From Setoptus koraiensis (Eukaryota; Arthropoda), in assembly GCA_048013815.1 (NCBI GenBank), contig CM106586.1, positions 9,424,001-9,488,000 of the forward strand: 64,000 nucleotides of DNA, read 5' to 3'. Both the position numbers and the translations under genes were made by a program. Position 1 is the first letter of the stretch; each line of letters starts with the position of its first letter. Below, in pieces: positions 11,223 to 23,556 of this stretch. Below the pieces are notes generated by a model, which worked only from the letters and a program-made list of their open reading frames with translations, was not told the DNA's origin and made no database searches.

Positions 11223-12072
11223 TATAATGAGGTAGAGAAGAATGGTAATTAATTATGCGTTGTCTCGCGCAAGTCCCGTTCTGTCAATGGTGGATGCAGT
11301 TTGCAGCGATTCAAGCGAACGCGAGAACAATCGCCGGAGTGCGCGCCCCAGTGAGCGGACGAGCGGTGGCACAAGTGGCGCCCGCTACCCCGCTATTATA
11401 TGTCCGCTATTATATATCCGCCCGTTGCTGGCGTCGTGTCCACCATTAGAATTTGCAACCGTTGCTCCGACTGGCGGACGATTCGCGTTTCGCCGATACA
11501 ACAGAAATTACAACAGATACGCCTATTCTCGTGTTTGTTGGCGGCCTCGATTGATTGTTCGCTCGGCCGATTGTAGCCCCATTGGAAGCCGAGAGTGGCC
11601 GTTGCTCACAATTGTCGACAATTGTTTGTCGACGAATTGGCGAAATGCAAATCGCTGAAAATTGCTGGCGATTTGTCGGCACGAACGCACGATGACTGTC
11701 TGACAGTCATTGGCTGTCACTGGCTGTCAGGCACCGGTCAGCCGCTGACCACTCAACCAGCTGATGGCGGCCGATCAGCTGGAGTGAGTGCGTCTCACAG
11801 ACAGGGTAGCGGATCGATCAGCTGGACGGGCTAATTGTAATTGTGGCCATTGTAGTAATTGTATAATTGTTGATTGAGACAACAACTGCCAGCAAACAAA
11901 TAGATAAACAGTAAAAATAAAAAATAAACGCGCCGCTAAACGGGCCCATTGGAGCCCGCTGCTAATGATGCTGCAAACAGCAATCGGTCCGCTCGCAACC
12001 GCCTCTGATACGTGCTCAACATGCGCCTATATCCCCTATCTGGCCTCTATATCTGGCGGTGATCAATCAATT

Positions 12073-12073
<1 letters not shown>

Positions 12074-12110
<37 letters not shown>
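12074..12110. repeat. (GT)n microsatellite
   Basis: About 37 bp of perfect GT dinucleotides. Confidence 0.95.
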
Positions 12111-12115
<5 letters not shown>

Positions 12116-13300
12116 GACTGGACCGGTTTTGTTGATAATTTAATTAGTTAGTCAGATTGGTTGTCAATGGGAATCTCACGCGAGAATCGGAGTGGGCCGG
12201 GCAAATCGGAAGCAGCGTTCGTTTGCATTATAATCACAATGTTATTACAATGCCACTACATTGACAATGTGTCCACCTGAGGCGCCCCTAGCGGCGGCTC
12301 ACAACAGCTCACCTGTATTATAATTTATAAGCCAATTGTGAACATTTGCAACATTTTTGCCTAATTTATTATTGGTAATAACAGGCTGATGGTAGTGACG
12401 CGATGGCCAGACATGAGACCGGGCCGATTTGTCGCGACCCGAAGCTCAACAAACGCGCATCGCACGCACTTTTATGCAAAATGTAAATGCAAACAAAACA
12501 AAACAACAAAACAAAACAAATAACAGCCAGCCAGCCAACAAAAAGACAGAAATTGTCAAATCACAATCGATGTGGCTAGACGTTGTAGCAATTATTGGTC
12601 GTACTTGGTATTTATGGTTCAATGGCAAACGCACGGCAAGCAGCCAAGCAGACAACTGGCAGACGCCGGCTGAACACGGCATGAATAACAGCAGCATGTG
12701 ACACATGTCTATTATAATGTTATTATTATGTAACACCAAAGTTGCATGTTGGCGCAACGACGATAACGACAATGTTATTTATTCAGCAACATTGCAGTAG
12801 CAAACAACGCGGACGTTGTCGCGTGCGTGTGTGTGTGTCACTCGAATTGCCTATTACATTATGCAAGTAACATTATGCAACAATCAAATTGTTTAATTGC
12901 TTGATCTCATGTTTGTCGCGACTTGCCACTGGCAACCGGAAATGACTGCGGCTGTCGCCAGTCGCCAATAATAAAGTAAACAAAAGCGGTAGTCATGGCA
13001 ACACACTAATCGTGCCAGACCCGTGCCAGACCGCAAAAGCCGAGGTACAAACAGGGCCACGCAGGCAGGTATGGAGGTACGAGCGAAGGCACGGGTAGAG
13101 GCACGATGGACTTCATTGACCCCTGTTACCGGATCGAGCGGCGCGGTGCAGTTTATCGGGTACCGGAGTGCGGGGTCACGCACACCAGTGTCGCAAATCT
13201 AATAACAGACGCTCTCTATTAGCCTGATATGATCACGGGTCATTAGCATGGCCGATGATTATACTCGCTGCCAGTAGTGTCTTAATTTTGCTCGCCATTA

Positions 13301-13350
13301 GTGGCCAGCAGTGGCCAGTAGTGGCCAGTAGTGGCCAGTAGTGGCCAGTG
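13301..13350. repeat. 10-bp tandem array, GTGGCCAGTA unit
   Basis: Five consecutive in-phase 10-bp copies with one or two substitutions, followed by degenerate CGCCAGTGT-type copies to about 13372. Confidence 0.9.
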
Positions 13351-14416
13351 CCGCCAGTGTCGCCAGTAGTGGCCAAAAGCTGGCACGGGCACCGCTTGAC
13401 AGCCGGTGTCAATCTATATCCACTGCGGCCACACTTGCCGCGGCTAGTAGCTTGCCGAGCGGCCCAGCGCCAGCAAACGCAGCGCTCACAGTGGACGGTA
13501 TAGGTGACACAGTTGGTCTTAATTAGCGGGCAGCTCTAATGAGTCTTGTGGCTGCCATCGCCACACTGGACAATGGTCAATTAGGCTTCTGTTCGCTGGT
13601 CACCAGTGGCCAGCACGCTATTTCAGCGCCTTCGTTTGCTGGCTGCAGCTTATTTTGGCACCAGTTGGTGGTTACGCTGATTAGCATTTAATCATCATTT
13701 AATCAATGTCATGTAGCCGGTGCCTGCGCGCGACCTCTACCAGCCAGTAACCGGCACTAACTCGCGGCTGCCGGTGGCTCGTTGCTGCCGATGGCTTGTA
13801 GCAACCGACGATAACAGCGATTGGCCAAACTTGAACCTGTTGTCGTGGTTGTCGTTGTTGTCGTGGTTGTCGTTGTTGTCGTTGTGGTTGTTTGTCGCTT
13901 GACACGGGTCAGCGCCGCATGAAAAACATACGCACCGTTAAACAGTCACAGATATACCCGTATCCGCGGCTGTCGCACGTACCAAGGCCCGCGACTGTCG
14001 GATACATCGATGCATGAGTGATATAATTATAATGCGCCGGCGCGACAACAACAAGTGCAACAACTCAACCACAAGTGCAACAACTCAACAACATGTGTCC
14101 AGTTGACCGGCCACATGTTGGCCGGTCACTCACTCCGCAGCGGCACCACCGATCGCCACAACTGACCAGTCACCACTGTCAGTGTAAACTCGGTGTGGCC
14201 AGACTGTGCGATTGCTGGCCCTGGCAAGACAGACAACGCTGGCGCCCCTGGTGTCGGCGCAAACAATTTGAAACTGATGGAGATATTTTGTGATAGCTGG
14301 GGTGATTTTGCGCCCAGCTGAATATAAAATGACGAATGCTCGCAAGGGCGTCACTTTTATCCGAGCGACAGCTCGCAAGTTTTGCAATGTCTGCCGCTGC
14401 GCTCATATTTATATTC

Positions 14417-14460
14417 ATGTGTGAATGTAACAACACACGCATATTCATACATTCACACAT
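14417..14460. repeat. Inverted repeat, 13-bp stem
   Basis: ATGTGTGAATGTA (14417-14429) and TACATTCACACAT (14448-14460) are exact reverse complements with an 18-nt loop. The right arm abuts the 8-bp array. Confidence 0.8.
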
Positions 14461-14546
14461 TTATATATTTATGCATTTATCCATTTATGCATTTATACAT
14501 TTTTACAATTATCCATTTATCCATTTGAACATTTTTGCATTTATAC
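14459..14546. repeat. 8-bp tandem array, ATTTATNC unit
   Basis: Eleven in-phase 8-bp units (ATTTATGC, ATTTATCC, ATTTATAC and variants). Confidence 0.88.
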
Positions 14547-15249
14547 ATCTAGCGCGTACACTGTTGCTGGCGCTCACAATGGGCCATTGTTGGGTGTAAC
14601 TAATTGACGACTTATGATAATCGTGCGAGGTATTTAGTCGACTCATCACACACGCACAAATGCAAAGTCCGGAATGCGAACACACAAATAGCTTCGTGCC
14701 GAACCGATAAACTCGTCGGAGCTCTTCGAAGCGTTCGAGGCTCGTCGAAGCGTTCGAAGGGCGGATTGTCGAGAGTTGGCGTCATTATCGAGCCGAAGCA
14801 GCTCGCAAGAAAAGTTGTGCGTTAGGTGTTGTCAGCGTGAGCGGACAGCGACGGAACGCACTATTAGTAGCATAATATATAACCAATTATTTATTCAATT
14901 TTGATACCAAACAGTAACCTTGAATGCCAAATTGTTGTCGTTAGTGTCGCTGTTGGCCGTAGGAATTAAATGCGGCAGCGGCGGTAATCCCGGCACGGCG
15001 ATTGCCCGATGGCCACACACAATGGGCCACTGATTGGGCACTGATTCGGCACTGATTGACAAAACGGTAGGTGCAGTGTGCACGAGTCTGCACGAGTTGG
15101 CGGCCTCACCTAGCGACCGGTGGCACAACTTGTATAACGGGCAGCAGCAGCGTGTATCAACAGATATATCAATAGCAATCAATGCTTATTTATTTGACAG
15201 TTACTAAACAGTTGGCTGCTGTCACTGGTCATTATTGGCCGCCGTTATT

Positions 15250-15355
15250 GGTTGTTGTTGGCCGCAGTTGCTGGTTGTTGTTGGCCGCAGTTGCTGGTTG
15301 TTGTTGGCCGCAGTTGCTGGTTGTTGTTGGCCGCTGTTGCTGGTTGTTGTTGGCT
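15250..15355. repeat. 23-bp tandem array
   Basis: About four and a half copies of a unit that includes GGTTGTTGTTGGCCGCAG. The period, measured between GCCGCAGTTG words, is 23 bp. Confidence 0.85.
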
Positions 15356-16352
15356 GCCGTTGTTACCGTTACTGTGGCGCTGGTGCGGAACTCTGGCGGC
15401 CGGCGCTGGACTGAATTTTGGGTGCGACTAGTGCATTAACAAACAACTCATACTAAACCGAAACTCGTATTAAACTGGCGCTGTCGTCCGACAGGGCGAC
15501 CCAAGCGACAGTAGGCACTGCTGGGCCAATCAACAGGTGATGGATGAGCGGGCCGGTTGGCATGGCGAGCAAACGTTTTGTAAAGATGTCACCGGACCAT
15601 TGGCTCGCCCTCATTCCAGCGATTCCTCACTTACCACACAATTTATGGGCTCACCATTTGCACTCTATGTGCGCCCTGTTGGACAGTTCCGCGGCCACCA
15701 CCAATTACCATACCGAGCCGGCAACGCCCACCGGTCGGCCGTAGCCCGGGGCCGGGCGTCGGGCCGGCAATTCGGGCCGATTGGCGCGCCAACGGAGATA
15801 ATCAAGACGCAAGTTGTGCTCTTTATTAGCACCTGTGGCCACAAACAACCGGCAGCGCGTTTGTTTGTGTTTGTAGATTGGCGAGTTTTGTAAATTTCGC
15901 TGTCGAAGCTTGTACATCTCGCTGTCGAAGCCTTTGACTCACAAGTTCTGTCAGCGGTTCAGCGGGCTTTTGCGGCTCGCAGCCCGGCCCGACTGGCCGC
16001 CAGACCGGCCGCCAGGGGGACAAAAAGAGCGACATTGTAAAAAGTGATAGATTGATTTCGCTGCAGCTTGTGTGTGTGTGTGTGTGCGTTTGTTTGCCAA
16101 TTCGCACACAATTCGAGCTCGCGAATTCTTGCTTAATTATTTGTATTATACGAGCTTGTGGCATTATCTGGCTGTGCCAGCGTTCGCACAGTGCGCCACA
16201 CCCTGGCAGCCTGACACAAGCGAGCTGCTGACACGGATTCACACGGTAAATAAAGATAATTCACTCGGCGCGACGCGATCGCCGATCGCTGATCAACTGT
16301 CGTCTCTGTCGACGGCTACCTGTGCTGCCCGTGGACGCGAGCGAGCGGCCAC

Positions 16353-16424
16353 CGAAGCCACGAGCAGCGCCGAAGCCACGGGCAGCACCGAAGCCGCGGG
16401 CAGCACCGAAGCCGCGAGCAGCAG
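16353..16424. repeat. 18-bp tandem array
   Basis: Four in-phase copies of CGAAGCCRCGRGCAGCRC. The length is a multiple of three and one frame reads EA(T/A)(S/G)S-like repeats, but no gene context supports translation. Confidence 0.88.
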
Positions 16425-16555
16425 GTTTGTAAAACAGGAGCAAAGATAATAAAGGTGGCTAATTTAGTTTGCTGCTGGACACGGTGGCTTGCATGCGCGA
16501 TGGCCGCTGGTCGCCACTCGCCTCGGCGTGCCAGTCGCGTTCGAATCGAGCGGTT

Positions 16556-16606
16556 CGACCGTTCGTGGCGTTCGAACGGCCCTCGTTCGAACGCCACGGA
16601 CGGTCG
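16556..16606. repeat. Hairpin, 23-bp stem, 5-nt loop
   Basis: Arms 16556-16578 and 16584-16606 are reverse complements with a single T-G wobble. The loop is GCCCT. The arm cores read GGCGTTCGAACG and CGTTCGAACGCC. The near-perfect pairing suggests recent formation. Confidence 0.9.
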
Positions 16607-17139
16607 GTGTGCGCGTCTGCGTGTGTGCAAGTGGCTCGAGTGGGAACAGTCAACAGGCACACTAATGGCATTTGCATCTTAATGGCCGGCATCATTGGTC
16701 ACGGGCCATTGTGCGGCCCGACCCGACTGTCAGCGCGGGCCGCAGACGCTGCCGGCCGGCCGCACTGGCGCGCCGTACCCGTTACAAGCAGCCAGCAACT
16801 TGTGAGAAAACTAAACAAGCTCATGATTAGATTCTCAGATTTGCACCGGCTCTCACCGGCACTGTCCGCCGGCCAGCGAGTCATTGTCTCGTTGCGGGCA
16901 CCTTCTGCCAACAAACTTCTGCCAGCGAACTTCTGTCAGCGAACTTGTGCCAACAAACTTCGGCCAACAAACTTCTGCCGGCCAGTGGGGCCGGCCACAG
17001 GTTGACCGCTGGCCGGGCGCTCCGGCCCGCGCTCCACGGTGTAGACTCTAAACTTTAGAGACAGTACAGTAGAGTCGGCTGCACTGTCCACACTGCGGGC
17101 CGTGGCTCGTTGCGTGGGCGTCGCCGCTCACAGTGCTCC

Positions 17140-17315
17140 AATTCGGAGCTTCCCAATTCGAGCCTCCGAAAATTCGAATTCCGAGCCGCGAGTTCAGATT
17201 TCGAATTCGGGCTGCGCATTTCGAGCTGCGAACTTTGAGCTGCGAATTTCGAGCTGCGAACTTCGAATTTCGAGCTGCCAACTTCGAGCTGCGAGCTGCG
17301 AACTTCGAACCTCGA
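17140..17315. repeat. Degenerate TTCGAGCTGCGAA repeat patch
   Basis: About ten copies of TTCGAGCTGCGAA-like words with variable spacing (13-22 bp), rich in TTCGAA. Frames through it read as EVRSSQLE-type repeats on both strands, the hallmark of a non-coding repeat. Confidence 0.75.
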
Positions 17316-17700
17316 ACGGTATGCGCCGGCCGAGCGGCCGGGCCTGGCAACGGCTCGCCAGCTCGCGGTCGGGCGAGCAGAGCGAGCGAAGAGAGCGGAG
17401 TGAGCGGAGTGAGCGGAGTGTTGCATGCAAAGTGTCAAAGAGCGATCAATCGGCACTGGCGATCTCTGGCGGTGGCTCCTGGCGAGAGCCATTGAGCCAT
17501 CGAGAGCCGAATTGGCCAGCAAATGAGTGGCGTGCCAGCGCCACAAACAACAAACAGCAGCGAGGCATCGGCAACTGGGCACAATCTCGGCCGACGAGCG
17601 CTCATAAGTTGATTATTGGCTTGATTATGAGCCTCGTGAGCATTCTCTGTGGCTGCTCTCATCAACTCTAATTAAGACGCGATGGCCGGCGCGAATAGCT

Positions 17701-17758
17701 GAGCTGTGACTCTCAGGTGAGCTGTGGCTCTCAGGTGAGCTGTGACTCTCAGGTGAGC
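17701..17758. repeat. 18-bp tandem array containing CAGGTGAG
   Basis: Three copies of GAGCTGTGRCTCTCAGGT. Each junction recreates the octamer CAGGTGAG that is abundant at 52-64 kb. Confidence 0.85.
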
Positions 17759-20000
17759 GCAGTCACGAAATCATTAGTATGGCCGGTTGGCCCACACGAG
17801 ATAATGATGCCTGTTTGGCAGACTCAATAATACGAACGCTGGCGCATTGCTGAGATTTGGCTCGACGGCGACGACGGCGACGACGAGCCAGCGCCACTGA
17901 GACAACGGCAGCTCACGAGGCTCGTTATGGGCAACGAGATTGGCCATTGTTTATCATGGTCAACTGGACGCTGGTCACCTGGTCATGGATGCTCCGCCCA
18001 AGCGACTGACAGCGAAGCCGAGTGACAGCGATACACAATCGAGTGACAGCCGGAGTAACGGTCCCATTCTGACAGCAGCAGCAGCAGCCGATTGTTTGGC
18101 AATTGGAGAGTCGTTCCGTCATTGTGAACAATCATCATCATTCATTGATAATTGATGATGATTAGCAACGGCAACAACAGCACCACCAGCGACACAATTA
18201 ACTTTCATTAAACACAAACACAACAATTGGTCACACTCTCGGCATTCCTCAGGTGTCGCTGCCGGGTCGTGCTCGGTGCCGCTCGGTCGCCGCGCGGTCG
18301 CCGCTCAATCGCCGGACAGCGCTGACCAGCGCTGGTCTTGTCGCGCACACACACTTAATTAGCATACCCGGCATTGGGCTTGGCCGCCGGCCGGCCGATC
18401 GCTTGTTTGTGATTGCTGGTGATTGTTGGCGGTTGTTGGTGGTTGGTGGTTGTTGTTTGTGATCGCTGCTGGTGCACAGTTCGCGCACAGTTGGTGCACG
18501 TCGCCGGGCGCGTACTTGTATTTACAGTATTTGCACGCAGCAGATAGAGACATCATTGCAAATTAACCAACAACCAACCACGGCCAACCGGCGAATTCTT
18601 GCCGCGAATTCTTCGTTTCGCTGCCCATTCAAAACCCGTTCAACAGTGGCGTGCAATTACCGCTGGCGGGTAAATAAACCAGCCAACAACACACAAAAAA
18701 CAACTCTTCGGCTTCTATTGCCAGCGGCGCCCCGTCTCGCTCGCTCGCTACCTGTGCCGGCCTATACCTGCGCTTAGCTGCGCGTATCTGTGCGTCCATA
18801 AAGCACGTACTTTGGTGGCTATCAGGTATTTATTAAATACGTATTGAGGATCTTTTAAATATCTGTCGGATAATACTGAGTAAATATTAAATATATGTCA
18901 GATATATATTAAACATATATCAAATATATATTGAATATATATCAAATGTACATATCAAATGTATGCTGAATATGCGCCAAATGCATGTTGAATGTGTCGG
19001 CATATTGATGGGGCCGGGGCACGAACGGCGTCGTCGGCGCGACAGTCGCCGCAATTGGCCGCCGATTGACCGCCGATTGACCCGCGATCGAGCCGCCGCT
19101 TGTCGCCGGCAACAACAAATTGGCCCCGAGGAAACCCAGACAAATAAATGGGGCTCTGCGAGCGGGTTTGCGAACTGGCACGAATTTGACGCGAGTTCGT
19201 GCCCGTGCGACAGCCAAATTCGAGCCCGTGCGACAATCGAGTTCGTGCCACTCGGCATAACTCAGCGGCGCTGCCAGCGACAGGTTGCTGGCCGGCCGGC
19301 CGGCGCGACTGCCCCCGATGCGCGGTCTCGCTGTGTCGCGGGCGCATAGAGCGGCCGTTGGGCGTGTGACCGGCACTTTGGGGAGCCCAGTAGCGCCCAG
19401 TTGCGCCGCTGAGCCGAGCGGGACCGGAGCGCGACCCGGGCAGCCGCGCGGGCCGGTGGCGCAACGCGTGTGCAACAATGAACCAGCCAGCCGGAACCGG
19501 CTGGCTCATTACTAATGAGTCATTAGAGTATGGCGAGCGCGGGGCCCGTGAGGCTCGGCATAAATTGACAGTGCTCATATTAGATGTCTCAAATTGGAAA
19601 TTTATATTTGTTTTTTATTTATATTCATATCTTATTTTATGCTCAAACTGTGCTCAAATGCTCGGATCCGGCTCGGCACGGCGGCCGGCGCAATCTGGCT
19701 GTCATAGGCAATCTATTGCGTTTAACAGCAACGATAATGATAATACTGACAATAATGATGACAACGCCAACATGGTCGTATATGCTGAGAAGAACGGCTC
19801 GAGAAAATCTATCGAAGCAAACAGATTATCGACGATCGGCCAGACTGGAGATTATGTTTAATGAAGTGTCGCATCATTAAATGGGCCTGTATCACGCGCT
19901 TGCGGGCCCCGAAAGTTTGTTTGATCTGGCGCTGGCGCTGGCAAAAAACCTTGTTTTGCGACTGAATTTCGCCAGTTTCGTCGTGTCGCCATTGGCGATA

Positions 20001-20060
20001 TTGGCGACATTGGCGGTATATTGGCGACATTGGCGGTATATTGGCGACATTGGCGATACA
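20001..20060. repeat. 20-bp tandem array
   Basis: Three in-phase 20-bp copies of TTGGCGACATTGGCGGTATA, the third with a changed end. Confidence 0.9.
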
Positions 20061-20684
20061 ACTCGGGCCTCAATGGAGTGCGCCAGGGATGGCGCGAGTG
20101 ACTTATTTAAGTGAGTGCCGTGGATGCTGGTGTCAGTTGATTCGGGGGCCGACAGCAAACAGTTTATTGTCGCTGACACTTGACCAGCAATTGTCTGGCG
20201 CGGCCAGTGGGGCCGGCAACAAATCAGCGCGGCCGACAATGGATATTTATAAATATGAATTGGATTATGATTTGAGTCGGCGGCGGTTGTTGCCATTGTT
20301 GTTGCTCAGTTGAGCAAAATGGCTGCTGATGGTTGGAGCCTCGTTGAAGCGTTTTTTATTGGCACCAGTCCGCTTTATGGGACTGCATTCAATTGTTGTC
20401 GACAGCGTCGGTTTGATGGTGATCATTGTCATGCCAGCGAGCTCAGCGCCGGCATATAAATAGCCGGCCCCGAGCCGAGTGCTGGCATTATGGGCATTAT
20501 ATAGTTGTAGCCACTACATTATTTTGGTGATAGAGTGGGGCCAACAAGATTGATGGCACAAATATGGTTGACAAAATTAATAGGTGCTGATAAATGGCTC
20601 TCGAGTCATTCACTTTTTAACAATGACAACAACAATAATCATATTGCCGATAATGGCCATAATGGCAGCGGGCCCAATCGGATA

Positions 20685-20715
20685 ATAAACGGCACGATAT
20701 CATCGTGCCGTTTAT
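20685..20715. repeat. Hairpin, 14-bp perfect stem, 3-nt loop
   Basis: ATAAACGGCACGAT (20685-20698) and ATCGTGCCGTTTAT (20702-20715) are exact reverse complements around ATC. The flanks continue to pair after a 1-nt bulge. Confidence 0.9.
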
Positions 20716-20969
20716 ATCGTTTAAAGTTATTTTTATTAAGCATTATTTTATTATCAATTGTTGCTGCGGCTACTTTGTTGTTGCTGCTGCTGCTGCTGCA
20801 CAAAAACATCGCCTATTCGGACACAAACATTTGCGACTGCAACAACTCGCACCAATAATTCAACAATTTAACAACTCGACAATGATCTCATTTCACAATC
20901 GATTATCGCCGTCGCCTCTGCCGTTGTTGCCTCTGCTGTTGTTGTCGCTGTTGTTGTTGTCGCTGTTGT

Positions 20970-21050
20970 TGGCGCGGTTGTTGGCCGGTTGTTGGCCGGT
21001 TGTTGGCCGTTGTTGGCCGGTTGTTGGCCGTTGTTGGCCGGTTGTTGGCG
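20970..21050. repeat. Alternating 10/11-bp GTTGTTGGCC array
   Basis: Seven or so copies of GTTGTTGGCC, with one extra G in alternate units. Confidence 0.85.
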
Positions 21051-21190
21051 GTGAGAGCCAGTCACTCAACAAGCACTCAGGATCATCATTATTTTTCAAT
21101 CAAATCAATTTCAAACATGAGATCATCACCGCTGGCACCACAACAATGCGCTCCACTCCGCCGGCCGGGCTCCCCCCGCCACCACCACTC

Positions 21191-21230
21191 AACAACGCTC
21201 AACAACGCTCGACAACGCTCGACAACGCTC
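21191..21230. repeat. 10-bp tandem array, AACAACGCTC unit
   Basis: Four in-phase 10-bp copies (AACAACGCTC, GACAACGCTC). Confidence 0.88.
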
Positions 21231-21395
21231 CATGACAGTCGCTGGCAGTCGATGGCTCTCAATGGCAGTCAATTGAAACATTGACAATTGACAATCCGCA
21301 CACCGCTGACCACTGACAATCCGGCAAAACAATGACACAAAACGCTGACACGAATCGCTGACACGAATCACTGACACCAAAAATACAAAAACTCA

Positions 21396-21439
21396 AAAAT
21401 AATATGGCACAATGGCGGCCCATTGTGCCATATTATTTT
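21396..21439. repeat. Hairpin, 20-bp perfect stem, 4-nt loop
   Basis: Arms 21396-21415 and 21420-21439 are exact reverse complements; the loop is CGGC. The inner arm is GGCACAATGG / CCATTGTGCC and the outer part is AT-rich. A 12-bp TATATTATT array starts 12 bp downstream and resembles the outer arm. Confidence 0.95.
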
Positions 21440-21451
21440 GTCTATCATTTG

Positions 21452-21535
21452 CTATATTATTTTGTATATTATTCTCTATATTATCCTCTATATTATTCTC
21501 TATATAATCCTGTATATTATTCTCGATATTATTCT
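21452..21535. repeat. 12-bp tandem array, CTATATTATTCT unit
   Basis: Seven in-phase 12-bp copies with one to three substitutions each. It sits directly beside the 20-bp-stem hairpin. Confidence 0.88.
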
Positions 21536-23508
21536 GTGTATTACTTCGTACATTGTTTTGTGTATTATTTTGTCTGATATGGCTGGCCCCGGGCCCTGGT
21601 TCGCTCCGACCAGCGACAGCTGACCATCATGGCCATTATGGCGATCGCTGTAGCGTGACATAATCGCCTAATCAACTGGCCGGTCGCCGTCCATCTGGCT
21701 GACTGCGTCTCATGATGCACTCAGAGCACACATTTGCAATTTATTGTCGACTTAGCTTGATTGACGCGCGCGCAATCCACTTAAATTATCCGGATAAACT
21801 TGTTGTATAGTGCACCCGTTTGGCAAGCCACTGTTTTTGAGATGTGGCAATATCTCACAAATCTTTGCGGCGACATTCGATGATCGAAGGTTGCATCAAG
21901 CAATATCGAGCATGGAAATTATTATGAGTATTATGATAATATCCATGATAACTTTGGAGAAAAATAATAACAATTGAGCGACCAAGAGAGTCGAGTTGAT
22001 CTAGCCACATTGAGGACGGTCTAGCGCGAGACAGGCTTGCTGACATCGCAAGAGACCTCGTTTGCTACTGGAACAAACCAACTATAACGCTAGAGAGATA
22101 TTTTTGTGATATATGAGACATTATTTAACTATCCACCATTGCAATTATCCAATTACGTCTGCTCAGATTGGTTTAGAGCGCGTCTCAGAATGCACTGACA
22201 AGTGGTTGTGAGGTGGCCCCCATTTACACCTATATGCCATATAGTACACTCATTGATTCGTGGCTCATGATTCACCATGAATCTGACTCACAAGATTCAT
22301 CCGAACCTGGTTCATCATGAATCATGAATCATGAATCATGAATCGTTCATGCCAATATCCACACCGGGCTCATGCACTGTGTTGCGGGTACTGATTGCAC
22401 CAATTGTGAGTGAGATATTCACTGTCGTCCAGATATTCGTGCGTGAATGTGCGCCAGTGGCAGCGACAGATTCATTGCACGCGCAAATTGATTTATTGGT
22501 ACGTGCTCGCAAATGGCGCGATTGATCAATGATTTTCAAAATGACTTTCAAATGATTTGAATCAAATCGAATCGTTCATATCTCGCGTCTAGTTAGACGC
22601 TAATCGTTTAGTTGGTAGTCGGCTCAGGAGATGGCCGCCGCTAATAGAGGACATCATCAATATTTTATGCATGGGCTACTTTTTGAGAGGGCCGCTTACT
22701 CATATTCAAATTCATATTTATATTTATGCGATTCGTGCGATTTATGCGATTTACGCCATTGCCGTGATTACTATTTTTATTGCGAGTCACCACTGGTGGA
22801 GTAATGGCATAGTTGGCATCAATAGGCCGCTCACAAACAAACAATTGCAATTTGGTGGCTGCTGCAATTGTGTATTTGACGCAAATATACAATTGTTGTG
22901 CCGTCGGTCACAATGTTGTCGAACGCTGTCGGCGAACGCTGTCGTCGGAGCGATGCTGTCGAAAGGGGCGATTTGTTGAGCGCGGCCGTAAGTGGACGAA
23001 AGATGATACCATCACGGCCAGTTATAAGTCAAAAGTCGCGCTGACCACTCGTTGCTGGCGCTGCCGGCGCTATATTAAATGCCATTAAATTATCGTTGTC
23101 AGTTGGTTCAGCGATCGCATTAATCGATTAATTCGACTAATTCAATTGACTCGAAAGTGGCTCGCCCGTTCGCCCGTTCGACCGTCCAGTCGGCGGCCAC
23201 GTCGGGCCGGCGCGGCCATTGAGCGGACCGGCAACTGAGCGGACTGTATCAACTGTATCAATTGTGTCACTCGGCGAGCAGTCGATTAAACTGGAGCAGT
23301 CAATCCGATTGACTCCGTCGATGGTCGCTCGTGACGCTCCACTGAATCGGGCGACATGTTCATCGGGCGCCCGATTTGTGTGCCATGGCTGTGCCAGCAC
23401 AGGAAGTGGAGCGCCATTATACTCGAGTTGAGTTATCATTTATTATACGCGCGCCATTATAGACTCGCGACAGCCTATATGTTGCACGTACCGGCGTGCC
23501 ATGCATGT

Positions 23509-23556
23509 GCCGCATCGTGTGCCGCATCGTGTGCCGCATCGTGTGCCGCATCGTGT
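23509..23556. repeat. 12-bp tandem array, GCCGCATCGTGT unit
   Basis: Four perfect in-phase copies. Confidence 0.93.

Larger units (their letters stand above)
12061..22000. other. Gene-free, repeat-rich region, part 1
   Basis: No protein gene, tRNA or rRNA could be supported. Open frames here are short and biased to Arg/Ser/Ala/Cys, or are reading frames through repeats. The DNA is CpG-rich and carries the tandem arrays and hairpins listed separately. An AT-rich patch lies at about 18830-18960, and TTCGAA-rich patches at 14725-14765, 16535-16606 and 17140-17315. It may be regulatory DNA for Msx, but nothing in the sequence proves this. Confidence 0.55.

Noticed and set aside
11242-11658. 138-codon open frame starting with ATG
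   Set aside because: Composition is Arg/Ser/Cys-rich with no domain, and overlapping frames of similar length exist on both strands in this CpG-rich DNA.
16536-16550. GCGTTCGAATCG resembles a tRNA B box
   Set aside because: No A box, acceptor stem or anticodon arm could be matched around it. Similar TTCGAA words recur as simple repeats.
20453-20462. TATAAATAG-type TATA box in GC-rich DNA (also near 28129, 33283, 36346, 38703)
   Set aside because: These match a TATA box but have no supported gene or initiator nearby. Listing each as a promoter would overstate the evidence.
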